Assembly: GCA_035533815.1 (NCBI GenBank)
Contig: DATLTB010000007.1
Coordinates: forward strand, 1 to 40,046
Direction: 5' to 3'
DNA: 40,046 bases
DNA from: JANWKA01 sp035533815
GTDB lineage: Bacteria; Bacteroidota; Bacteroidia; Chitinophagales; Chitinophagaceae
Shown here: positions 26,467 through 34,499 of the stretch, piece by piece
How positions within the stretch are numbered: the stretch's first letter is position 1
Layout: every line of letters begins with the position of its first letter
Translations under genes and position numbers: made by a program
The notes under the pieces: generated by a model
Databases searched by the model: none
The model's input: only the letters and a program-made list of their open reading frames with translations
What the model was told of the DNA's origin: nothing

Positions 26467-26468
26467 GT

Positions 26469-27185
26469 ATGGATACCTTGTTCATCATCACTGCCAGGGG
26501 GGGGTCCCGGGGTATTCCGGGAAAGAACATAAAAATGCTTGGAGAACAGCCCCTGCTGCATTACAGCATCAGCTTTGCCCGCCAGTTCACGGGAGATGAG
26601 CATATTTGTTTGTCCACGGATAACGAGCACATCATCCGCAGTGCCAAGAAGATCGGGCTAAAGGTACCCTTCATCCGGCCGGCATACCTGGCTACGGACC
26701 ATGCGGGGAGCTATGCCGTCATCCGCCATGCCTTCCGGCATTACCAGGCCGCAGGCAGACATTATGATTGTGTCGTGCTGTTGCAGCCCACTTCTCCATT
26801 CCGGAAAAAAGAGCATTTGGAAGAGTCGTATGGGTTATTCGGGGAAAACACCGACATGGTGGTCTCGGTTTGCGAATCAGAAGCCAATCCTTACTTTAAC
26901 CTGTATGAGGAAAACGACGGGGGTTGTCTGAAGATTTCGAAAGGGGATACTTCTTTTGCTACCCGGCAATCCGCTCCCCGGGTATACCGCTACAATGGAT
27001 CATTATACCTGATCAAACCTGAAAGCCTGGTTAAATATGAAAATTTCGGGGAATTCAGAACCGTAAAAAAATATGTCATGGACCCTAAGTACAGCGTGGA
27101 CCTGGATACCCCGGACCAATGGGAGTATGCGGAATTTCTCTGGAGGGGAAATTTTCGCTCCCTGATCACCCTGGCAGACTCCTGA
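26469..27185 (+). CDS. legF: acylneuraminate/legionaminate cytidylyltransferase
   Basis: 238 residues of the NeuA/PtmB family. IITARGGSRGIPGKNIKMLGEQPLLHYSI is the CTP-binding P-loop-like motif; CLSTDNEHI, VVLLQPTSPFRKKEHLEE and the late KYSVDLDTPDQWEYAE complete the fold. It activates the nonulosonic acid as the CMP sugar. It starts 2 bases after the PtmE-like gene. The exact sugar is inferred from the operon. Confidence 0.92.
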   Translation: MDTLFIITARGGSRGIPGKNIKMLGEQPLLHYSISFARQFTGDEHICLSTDNEHIIRSAKKIGLKVPFIRPAYLATDHAGSYAVIRHAFRHYQAAGRHYDCVVLLQPTSPFRKKEHLEESYGLFGENTDMVVSVCESEANPYFNLYEENDGGCLKISKGDTSFATRQSAPRVYRYNGSLYLIKPESLVKYENFGEFRTVKKYVMDPKYSVDLDTPDQWEYAEFLWRGNFRSLITLADS

Positions 27186-27186
27186 T

Positions 27187-28092
27187 ATGCAAAAGGAACA
27201 CCACTCTTCCCTCAGCGTCCCAGAAACTATTTTAATGGCCTTGGGTAATATGCGCAGATCAGGTTTCCGGCATAGGTTGGCTTACCGGAAGGCCCTGGCT
27301 GGAAAACGGATCATGATCCTGGGAAACGGCCCTTCCCTGAATGCGGATTACGAGAAATTCCACGATGTAGTGAATGAGGGGGATTGCATGTGTGTGAACC
27401 GCTTTGCCCATGCCCCATTGTTCACCCGGATCCGCCCCCGATATTATATCCTATGTGATCCTGCATTCTGCCTGCCGGAGGAACAAGTTGGATCAGGCCA
27501 TTTACTGGACATGCGGCATCAGCTGTTCGCCGAGATCATTACAAAGCTCAGTTGGGAAATGACCCTGCTGCTTCCCTCCTATGCCCGTCACAATAAACCC
27601 GGAAGCCTTCCGGTTCATCCCCTGCTCCATATCCGGTATTTCAACAATGTCAAGCTGAATCACCGGCTGCCCGACTGGATCAAATTCCCCCTGCTCAGCG
27701 CTAATATGGCCTGCCCGAGCCTGAGAAATGTCCTGATCGGGGCGCTATACTGCAGCATCAACCTGGGATATGAACGGATCATACTGATGGGAGCGGATCA
27801 TTCCTGGTTTGAACAAATTGGGGTAGATCAATCCAACCGGGTATATGTAAATGATCCCCATTTCAATGATCCGGAAAATGCGGGTAACCCGGAGAAAGTT
27901 TTTCTTTTCAGGGATACCGAAAAAAAAATTCCCTACCGCATAGCGGATTTTTTCATGGATCAGGTCGTCGTTTTCCGAACTTATCTGGAACTTAGAGCCT
28001 ATGCGGAAAAGATGGGCACTTCAGTACAGAATGCAGGAACCAAATCCTATATTGATGCTTTTGAAAGGATCGAGTTTATTCCACCTGCTTAA
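27187..28092 (+). CDS. GT42/MAF_flag10-like protein, candidate nonulosonic acid transferase
   Basis: 301 residues. After about 38 residues the sequence gives KRIMILGNGPSLNADYEKF (Gly46-Ser50), then DCMCVNRFAH and PRYYILCDPAF. Later come SANMACPSLRNVLIGALYCSINLGYERIILMGADHSWF and a NDPHF with His225. This pattern (GNGPS, N-R/Q-F, a GxD strand after a G-Y-E/K-x-I segment, and a late His) is shared by the Campylobacter CstI/CstII sialyltransferases (GT42) and by the MAF_flag10 (formerly DUF115) domain of flagellin nonulosonic acid transferases. It starts one base after legF and is followed by a flippase. Transfer of a CMP-nonulosonic acid is a strong inference from fold and context, not proof. 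Confidence 0.7.
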   Translation: MQKEHHSSLSVPETILMALGNMRRSGFRHRLAYRKALAGKRIMILGNGPSLNADYEKFHDVVNEGDCMCVNRFAHAPLFTRIRPRYYILCDPAFCLPEEQVGSGHLLDMRHQLFAEIITKLSWEMTLLLPSYARHNKPGSLPVHPLLHIRYFNNVKLNHRLPDWIKFPLLSANMACPSLRNVLIGALYCSINLGYERIILMGADHSWFEQIGVDQSNRVYVNDPHFNDPENAGNPEKVFLFRDTEKKIPYRIADFFMDQVVVFRTYLELRAYAEKMGTSVQNAGTKSYIDAFERIEFIPPA

Positions 28093-28103
28093 CAGAACCG
28101 GAT

Positions 28104-29588
28104 ATGGGCATTGTCAGGAAGCAAAGCATTAAATCCACCATCATCACCTATGCGGGTTTTGTGATCGGGGCCCTCAACTATTACCTGCTGGCCCGCTTTT
28201 TCACCAAACAGGAAGTAGGCCTGACCCGCATCCTGTTCAATGTATGCAGCATACTGGCCGGACTTTGTGCCCTTGGTTCTATTCCCATGTTCACGCGTTT
28301 TTTCCCCTATTACCGGGATAAAGCAAAAAAGGGAATGCATGAACTCCTGTTCTGGACGGTGGTCATCAACTTTTTTGGGTTTTTGCTCATGGTATTTTTT
28401 TCCCTGATCTTCCGTCACCTGATCATCCGGAAATTCATCGGCAACTCGGCCCTGTTCATCCAGTATTTTTACCTGATCTATCCATTTACCTTTTTCCTGG
28501 TAGCATACAATGTATATGAAAATTATGCGAATAACCTTCACCGGACGGCCCTGACCAGTTTTCTGCGGGAAACAGTGATGCGGATCACGGTCCTGGCCTG
28601 CATTGCGCTTTACCTGTTCCGCCTGATCGGATTTGGACTGTTCATTCATCTTTTTTCCCTGGTATACGGAGTAATCTTCCTGGTCCTGCTGTTTTATCTG
28701 TTCAGCATCCGGCATTTCGGCCTGGAATATCAGGCGAGCCCGGTGACCCGGAGTTTATACAAGCGGATGGCCCTGTACGGGACTTTTATGTTCGGGGGAT
28801 CTGTCTTTATGCTGGTTTCCCAGAATATCGATGGGATTATGATCGGCAGCCTGAAAGGGCTGCAATACACCGCGGTTTTTGAACTGGCCAATTATATATC
28901 CATGGTGATCATGGTGCCCCAGCGCAGCATCAGCGCCATTGCCAGCCCCCTGATTGCTGCTTCCTGGAAGGAAAATGACCTGGCGGCTATCGCTAACCTA
29001 TACCGGAAAAGCGCGATGACCCAGCTGATACTGGGCATTGGCATACTGGGTGTGATCTGGATCAATGCGGATAATATCTTTCATTTCCTTCCTGCCTACA
29101 AGGATGGGAAATACATCATCCTGGTGCTGGGACTGGCCAGGGTGATCGACCTGGGCACCGGGCTCAACTATCAGATCCTCTTGAATTCCCGGATGTGGAA
29201 ATTGGATTTCATCACTTCGGTGATCCTGGTCATTGCCTTTATTTTCCTGAACTATGTGCTGATCAGGAAATACGGTATGATTGGCTCCGCCTGGTCCACC
29301 CTGATGGCCATGACAGTATACAATGGCCTGCGTTATATCTTTATCAAATGGAAATTCGGACTTCAACCTTTCACTTCAAAGACCTTGCTGGCCCTGATAT
29401 CCGGACTTGTTTCCTGGCAGTTGTCCTCCCGGATCCCCTGGGCGGGGAATATTTATCTGGACATATTTGTCCGCACAGTATTATTTGTCCTCATTTTCGG
29501 CACCTGCACCCTGGGGCTTCATTTATCTCAGGACATGGATCAGACCTGGCATAAATTACTGGTGCGGATCAAGGTCAAATCCCGGTAG
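28104..29588 (+). CDS. polysaccharide flippase (Wzx/MATE-like)
   Basis: 494 residues with roughly 12-14 membrane spans. The start IKSTIITYAGFVIGALNYYLLARFFTKQEVGLTRILF and FMFGGSVFMLVSQNIDGIMIGSLKGLQYTAVFELANYIS are typical of the MVF/MATE family polysaccharide biosynthesis proteins. It would flip an undecaprenyl-linked oligosaccharide to the periplasm. It lies 11 bases after the candidate transferase and closes the ten-gene operon; no polymerase (Wzy) or ligase is present here. The antisense frames over it are shadows. Confidence 0.92.
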   Translation: MGIVRKQSIKSTIITYAGFVIGALNYYLLARFFTKQEVGLTRILFNVCSILAGLCALGSIPMFTRFFPYYRDKAKKGMHELLFWTVVINFFGFLLMVFFSLIFRHLIIRKFIGNSALFIQYFYLIYPFTFFLVAYNVYENYANNLHRTALTSFLRETVMRITVLACIALYLFRLIGFGLFIHLFSLVYGVIFLVLLFYLFSIRHFGLEYQASPVTRSLYKRMALYGTFMFGGSVFMLVSQNIDGIMIGSLKGLQYTAVFELANYISMVIMVPQRSISAIASPLIAASWKENDLAAIANLYRKSAMTQLILGIGILGVIWINADNIFHFLPAYKDGKYIILVLGLARVIDLGTGLNYQILLNSRMWKLDFITSVILVIAFIFLNYVLIRKYGMIGSAWSTLMAMTVYNGLRYIFIKWKFGLQPFTSKTLLALISGLVSWQLSSRIPWAGNIYLDIFVRTVLFVLIFGTCTLGLHLSQDMDQTWHKLLVRIKVKSR

Positions 29589-29600
29589 GACGCCAGCCGC

Positions 29601-30293
29601 TCAGTTCAGTATGCCTCCACAGGCAAACCGGTATTTCCAATAGGGGTCCGACAGGCTGCTGATCGTAACCCCGGAGCTGGCGGATGCATGCACGAAGCGG
29701 TCATTCTGCAGGTAGATGCCGACATGGGAAATACCCGTCCGCTGGTGACGGTACTTTCCCCGATACCTGATCCTGAAAAAAACGAGGTCCCCTTCCCTGA
29801 GCCTGAACGAATGATGGATTTTCCTGCAATTGTCATATTGCTCAGCCACAGTACGGGGTACGTCCAGATTATCGTATACCCTGGCCAGCAGATGTTGTAC
29901 AAAGGCGGAACAGTCAATGCCTTTCCGGGTTGTACCGCCCAACCGGTAGGGAGTTGCCCACCAGTCCGCTATGAATGTGTATAAACTGAGATTGGAAATA
30001 TCATCCCGAGATACATCCAGTCTTCTGGAAAACGCTTCCCGTAGTCCAGGGGTAGTTTCAGGAACTGGGGTAGCTGGTTGGTCAATTTGGCTGGGGGATT
30101 CATAAGCTGCCGAACGCCGGCCAAATACCTGACTGCCGGGGTCCAACCGGATGCCGGGTATGAATTCCGGGGTTTCCCCGCCGGCGGTGACTTCATGGGC
30201 CGGGGTTCCGCCAGACCTGAAAGTAGCGCAGGAGGACATCAACAGCAACAGCAAGACTACAAACCGATGGGGAATGCGGGGGTCATTTGTCAT
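29601..30293 (-). CDS. NlpC/P60 cell-wall endopeptidase lipoprotein
   Basis: 230 residues from the ATG at 30293; a GTG six codons earlier lies at the edge of the -7 element and is rejected. The lipobox is MSSC with Cys22. After a low-complexity linker, the NlpC/P60 domain starts at about residue 110: YRLGGTTRKGIDCSAFVQHLL supplies the catalytic Cys and GISHVGIYLQNDRFVHAS the catalytic His region. Such enzymes cleave D-gamma-glutamyl-diaminopimelate bonds in peptidoglycan stem peptides. It converges on the flippase with 12 bases between stops. Confidence 0.92.
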   Translation of the reverse strand: MTNDPRIPHRFVVLLLLLMSSCATFRSGGTPAHEVTAGGETPEFIPGIRLDPGSQVFGRRSAAYESPSQIDQPATPVPETTPGLREAFSRRLDVSRDDISNLSLYTFIADWWATPYRLGGTTRKGIDCSAFVQHLLARVYDNLDVPRTVAEQYDNCRKIHHSFRLREGDLVFFRIRYRGKYRHQRTGISHVGIYLQNDRFVHASASSGVTISSLSDPYWKYRFACGGILN

Positions 30294-30310
30294 AGGCTGG
30301 TCAATATCCA

Positions 30311-30341
30311 CAAAAATACATATCCTTTACAGTATCTGCAA
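30311..30341 (-). promoter_or_regulatory. promoter of the NlpC/P60 gene
   Basis: Minus-strand TTG (30341-30339), 20 nt, TATTTTTG (30318-30311), 18 bases before the ATG. A 6-bp inverted repeat GCAATA / TATTGC (30338-30343 and 30352-30357) covers the -33 position and could be a regulator site. Confidence 0.65.
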
Positions 30342-30377
30342 TAGGTCCGGTTATTGCTGTGGATAAATTCTCCCGGA

Positions 30378-30389
30378 TTTTTTTTTTTT
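30378..30389 (+). repeat. T12 homopolymer tract
   Basis: Twelve consecutive T in the short region between the NlpC/P60 and dnaE genes, 45 bases before the dnaE ATG. It may act as a flexible upstream promoter element; length variation is possible. Confidence 0.8.
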
Positions 30390-30434
30390 ATTTAAGGGGA
30401 ATGATTTGCTTTGATGTACCTAGATTGATCAGTG

Positions 30435-33400
30435 ATGCCCCGGTTTTCCCATTTGCATGTGCACACCCAGTTTTCCCTGCTCGACGGAGCTGCGGATATC
30501 CGCAAACTATACCGGAAAGCCATTGAAGATCATATGCCAGCCCTGGCCATCACCGACCATGGCAATATGTTTGGGGTTTTTAAGTTTGTGGCGGAAGCCA
30601 GCCTGTACAAGCTGAATCCGGATGATCCCATGGACAAGCGGCCCCTGGTGAAACCGGTGGTCGGTTGTGAATTTTATCTTGCTGAAGACCGGCTTAGGCG
30701 GCAGTTTACCCGGGAAGACCGGGATATCCGGTACCACCAGGTGTTGTTAGCCAGGAACGAAACAGGATACCGCAACCTCATCAAGCTCAGTTCCCTGGGA
30801 TACATGGAAGGGATGTATGGTAAATATCCCCGGATTGACAAGGACCTTATCCGCAATTACAGCGGGGGGCTGATCGCCACCACCTGCTGCCTGGGTGCTT
30901 CGGTTCCGAAGATCCTGCTGAAAAAAGGAGAAGAAGCTGCAGAAGAGGAGTTCCGCTGGTGGCTGGACATTTTCGGGGAAGACTATTATGTGGAATTGCA
31001 GCGTCACGGCATCCCCGAACAAGACACCGTTAATCGGTTCCTGTTGCGGATGTCCGGGAAATACAGGGTGAAGATGTTCGCATCCAATGATTCCCATTAT
31101 GTGGATCAGGCTGATTACAAGGCTCATGATATTTTACTTTGTATCAACACCGGGGAGATGCAAAGTACTCCCGCCATCAGGGAATTCGCAGATGATGATA
31201 TCCTGGTGAAAAACAAGCGGTTTGCTTTTTACAATGATCAATATTTTTTCAAGACCACCGAAGAAATGAGCCTGCTGTTTGCCGATCTGCCTGAGGCGAT
31301 TGAGACCACCGTGGAGATCGTAGACAAGATAGATTACCTGGACCTGAAAAGGGATATCCTGTTGCCGAACTTTCCCCTGCCACCCGGATTCCAGTCCCAG
31401 GATGAATATCTCAGGCACCTGACCTGGTCAGGATTATCTGACCGGTATACCGAGATCACCCCCGGCATTGAAGAAAGGGTAAGGTTCGAACTGGAAACGA
31501 TTTCCAAAATGGGATTTGCCGGATATTTTCTTATCGTAGCTGATTTCATCCGGGCAGGGAGGGCCCTGGGCGTTTATGTAGGCCCGGGCAGGGGATCGGC
31601 GGCCGGGTCTGTGGTAGCCTATTCCACCGGGATCACCAATATTGATCCCCTCCGCTACAACCTGCTGTTTGAACGATTTCTCAACCCTGACCGGAATTCC
31701 TTACCGGATATTGATACAGATTTTGATGATGAAGGGCGTCAGAAAGTGATCGATTATGTCGTGGAGAAATATGGAAAGCATCAGGTGGCCCAGATCGTGA
31801 CCTATGGCACCATGGCAGCCCGGATGAGCATCAAGGATGTGGGACGGGTATTGAATCTTTCTCCTGATGAAACCGGAGCCCTCAGCAAGCTTGTCCCCGA
31901 ACGGCCCGGTATAGAACTGAACCGGCTGCTGCATGCGCCACTCAGCGGGGTCAAAAGCCTGAATGTCGTGGAGAAGCTGGGTGGACAGGACCTGGAAAAT
32001 GTGAATAAGCTGCGCCTGATCAGCCAAGGCACTGACATCCGCGCGGAAGTGCTCCGGGAAGCAGCCATCCTGGAAGGTTCCGTACGCAATACGGGAATTC
32101 ATGCGGCAGGCATCATCATTGCGCCCAGGGACCTGACCGAACTGATCCCGGTCTGTACGGCAAAGGACTCCACCCTGCTGGTCACCCAATATGAAGGAGG
32201 GATCATTGAAAGTGCGGGGGTGATCAAGATGGATTTCCTGGGACTGAAGACCCTGAGCATTATAAAAAACAGCCTGGAGTCCATTGAAAAAAATCATGGG
32301 GTATCCATTAATATAGACCGCATTCCCCTGGATGATACCGCAACATACGGTCTTTATCAGCTGGGAGCGACCAATGCTACCTTCCAGTTTGAATCACCAG
32401 GCATGCAGAAATACCTGCGTGACCTGAAACCGGATAAGTTTGAAGACCTGATTGCCATGAATGCCCTTTACCGGCCAGGACCGATGGACTATATCCCGAA
32501 GTTCATCCGTCGAAAAAATGGGCTGGAACCGGTCACCTTTGAGCTGCCGGGAATGGAAGACGTGCTCCGGGAAACTTACGGGATCACGGTGTATCAGGAG
32601 CAGGTCATGCTGCTCAGTCAGCAGCTGGCCGGCTTTTCCAGGGGGGAGGCCGATATATTGCGCAAAGCGATGGGAAAAAAGCAAAAAGCTGTACTGGATA
32701 AAATGAAATCCCAGTTCATGGAAGGATGCAGCTCGCGTGGATTCCCCATTCCAACCTGTGAAAAAATCTGGGGGGACTGGGAATCCTTTGCGCAATATGC
32801 TTTTAACAAATCCCATGCAACCTGCTATGCGCTGGTAGCTTACCAGACTGCCTGGCTGAAAACCCATTACCCGGCAGAGTATATGTCTGCTGTCCTGAAC
32901 TATGCCAGTGGAATTGATAAAGTGACTTTTTTCATGGAAGAATGTCACAGGATGGGCATTCCGGTCCTGGGTCCGGACCTGAATGAATCCGGGAAGGGAT
33001 TTGCCGTCAATACCCAGGGGGAAATCCGGTTCGGGTTGGCCGGAATAAAAGGAGTGGGTGCTGCCGCCATGGAAGACCTGCTCGGGGAAAGGGAGAAAAA
33101 CGGACCCTTTTCCACCGTGTTCGATCTGGTGAAACGGGTTAACCAGCGCGCGATCAATAAAAAATCCCTGGAAGCCCTGGTCTGTTCCGGCGCGCTGGAT
33201 TGTTTCAAGGAAATTCACCGGGCCCAGTATTTTTATAAAGGAGAAAATGAAGCCCATACCGGGCTGGAAAAGATTATCCGTTTTGGCAACCTTTGTCAGC
33301 AAGGGGCTAAAGGCAGCTCTGGAACCCTGTTCGGAGAATCGGAAACGACCCAGATCATTTATCCCGTCCTGTCTTCCTGTGAACCCTGGCCCCTGGTGGA

Positions 33401-34067
33401 AAAGTTGTCCCGGGAAAAGGAGGTAACTGGAATGTATCTGTCCGGTCATCCTTTGGATCATTATCAGTTCGAATGGGAAAATTATCAGTTCCAGCCCATC
33501 CGGCAAATCAATGAATCGAGGCGGATGGCATCGGAAAATCCGGGTGGTGTGCATATTGGTCAGCCAATTCGGTTTGCGGGATTTCTGAGTATGGCAGAAA
33601 GGCTTAAGTCGAAAAAAGGGAATTGGTACGGAAAAATGCTGATTGAGGATTACACCGCAAGTATGGAGATCCTGCTGCTTGGAGAAGATTACATTCGGTT
33701 TGGTAATTATCTGGAACAGGGATATTGTCTTTTTCTGACCGGTAGCTTCCGGACCAGACCATACCGGGATGACGAAATAGAATTCCGGATCAGTAATATC
33801 CAGTTGCTGGAGGATGTCAAAAAAAAGCAGACCCGGCAAATCACCCTGACAGCATACGCTGAAGCGATCAGCCCAATCCTGATAGAATACCTGGCCTTAC
33901 AGATCAGGACTCATCCCGGTAAAGCAGAATTGTATGTAGAATTGAAAGATCCGGCAGGAGGGTTGAATATACGGCTGAGGAGTTTTCAGCACCAGGTCGA
34001 ATTAAGTGATGAACTGGTGGCTTTCCTGGGCAACCAGGAGGGCATTACCGTGAAGATCGGAATCTAA
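30435..34067 (+). CDS. dnaE: DNA polymerase III subunit alpha
   Basis: 1210 residues from the ATG at 30435; the GTG codon directly before is open too. The PHP domain opens with FSHLHVHTQFSLLDGA (His6, His8, His10). The polymerase core has GPGRGSAAGS and PDIDTDFDDEGRQKV (Pro424-Phe430), which carry the catalytic aspartates, then MNALYRPGPMDYIPKFI and FNKSHATCYALVAYQTAW. An HhH region (GIKGVGAAAMEDLL) and an OB fold (PIRFAGFLSMAERLKSKKGNWYGKMLIEDY) follow. It is the replicative polymerase of the DnaE1 type. Large antisense open frames over it are shadows of its codon pattern. Confidence 0.98.
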   Translation: MPRFSHLHVHTQFSLLDGAADIRKLYRKAIEDHMPALAITDHGNMFGVFKFVAEASLYKLNPDDPMDKRPLVKPVVGCEFYLAEDRLRRQFTREDRDIRYHQVLLARNETGYRNLIKLSSLGYMEGMYGKYPRIDKDLIRNYSGGLIATTCCLGASVPKILLKKGEEAAEEEFRWWLDIFGEDYYVELQRHGIPEQDTVNRFLLRMSGKYRVKMFASNDSHYVDQADYKAHDILLCINTGEMQSTPAIREFADDDILVKNKRFAFYNDQYFFKTTEEMSLLFADLPEAIETTVEIVDKIDYLDLKRDILLPNFPLPPGFQSQDEYLRHLTWSGLSDRYTEITPGIEERVRFELETISKMGFAGYFLIVADFIRAGRALGVYVGPGRGSAAGSVVAYSTGITNIDPLRYNLLFERFLNPDRNSLPDIDTDFDDEGRQKVIDYVVEKYGKHQVAQIVTYGTMAARMSIKDVGRVLNLSPDETGALSKLVPERPGIELNRLLHAPLSGVKSLNVVEKLGGQDLENVNKLRLISQGTDIRAEVLREAAILEGSVRNTGIHAAGIIIAPRDLTELIPVCTAKDSTLLVTQYEGGIIESAGVIKMDFLGLKTLSIIKNSLESIEKNHGVSINIDRIPLDDTATYGLYQLGATNATFQFESPGMQKYLRDLKPDKFEDLIAMNALYRPGPMDYIPKFIRRKNGLEPVTFELPGMEDVLRETYGITVYQEQVMLLSQQLAGFSRGEADILRKAMGKKQKAVLDKMKSQFMEGCSSRGFPIPTCEKIWGDWESFAQYAFNKSHATCYALVAYQTAWLKTHYPAEYMSAVLNYASGIDKVTFFMEECHRMGIPVLGPDLNESGKGFAVNTQGEIRFGLAGIKGVGAAAMEDLLGEREKNGPFSTVFDLVKRVNQRAINKKSLEALVCSGALDCFKEIHRAQYFYKGENEAHTGLEKIIRFGNLCQQGAKGSSGTLFGESETTQIIYPVLSSCEPWPLVEKLSREKEVTGMYLSGHPLDHYQFEWENYQFQPIRQINESRRMASENPGGVHIGQPIRFAGFLSMAERLKSKKGNWYGKMLIEDYTASMEILLLGEDYIRFGNYLEQGYCLFLTGSFRTRPYRDDEIEFRISNIQLLEDVKKKQTRQITLTAYAEAISPILIEYLALQIRTHPGKAELYVELKDPAGGLNIRLRSFQHQVELSDELVAFLGNQEGITVKIGI

Positions 34068-34169
34068 TCTCCAGGCTGTCAAAAAAGCAGTAAATTGCAT
34101 TGGATTAATTTTTGATCAGTACCTATATTGCCAGCACGGAATTTAAATTAATATAAAACATTTATAATC

Positions 34170-34487
34170 ATGTCTTTAGAACTTACAGACAATAACTTTC
34201 AGCAGGAAGTCATTAGTTCAAAACAATTGAATGTAGTGGATTTCTGGGCTGAATGGTGTACTCCCTGCCGGGCCATTGGGCCGGTGATCGAGGAATTATC
34301 CAAAGAATATGCGGGTAAAGTAAAAGTCGGCAAGGTGAATGTGGACCATAATCCTGAAGTTTCCATGAATTATGGCATCACCAGTATACCGGCTATCCTG
34401 TTTATCAAGGATGGTAAAGTGGTAGACAAGCATATCGGCACTGCTCCAAAGTCCTTTCTGGAAAAAAAGATCCAGGCCCATCTCTGA
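34170..34487 (+). CDS. trxA: thioredoxin
   Basis: 105 residues, the normal single-domain length. The active site reads WCTPC (Trp29-Cys33) instead of the common WCGPC; both redox cysteines are kept. The cis-Pro loop is TSIPAILF. There is no signal peptide, so it acts in the cytoplasm as a general disulfide reductant. It follows dnaE by about 100 bases, with an AT-rich leader of its own. It converges on the nucleoside transporter with 12 bases between. Confidence 0.95.
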   Translation: MSLELTDNNFQQEVISSKQLNVVDFWAEWCTPCRAIGPVIEELSKEYAGKVKVGKVNVDHNPEVSMNYGITSIPAILFIKDGKVVDKHIGTAPKSFLEKKIQAHL

Positions 34488-34499
34488 ACGGAGATCCCT

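Noticed and set aside
28089..28715. 208-codon minus-strand frame over the flippase gene
   Set aside because: Extremely rich in Gln, Lys, Glu and Asp, which is the complement of the hydrophobic codons of the membrane protein on the other strand.
32394..33839. 481-codon open frame on the minus strand inside dnaE
   Set aside because: It lies entirely antisense to a clearly functional dnaE, has no domain, and is rich in His, Phe, Gln and Pro as expected for a reverse-frame shadow.
34254..34268. WCTPC active site of thioredoxin as an anomaly
   Set aside because: Thr in place of Gly occurs in other thioredoxins of the phylum as far as I recall, and both cysteines and the cis-Pro are intact.
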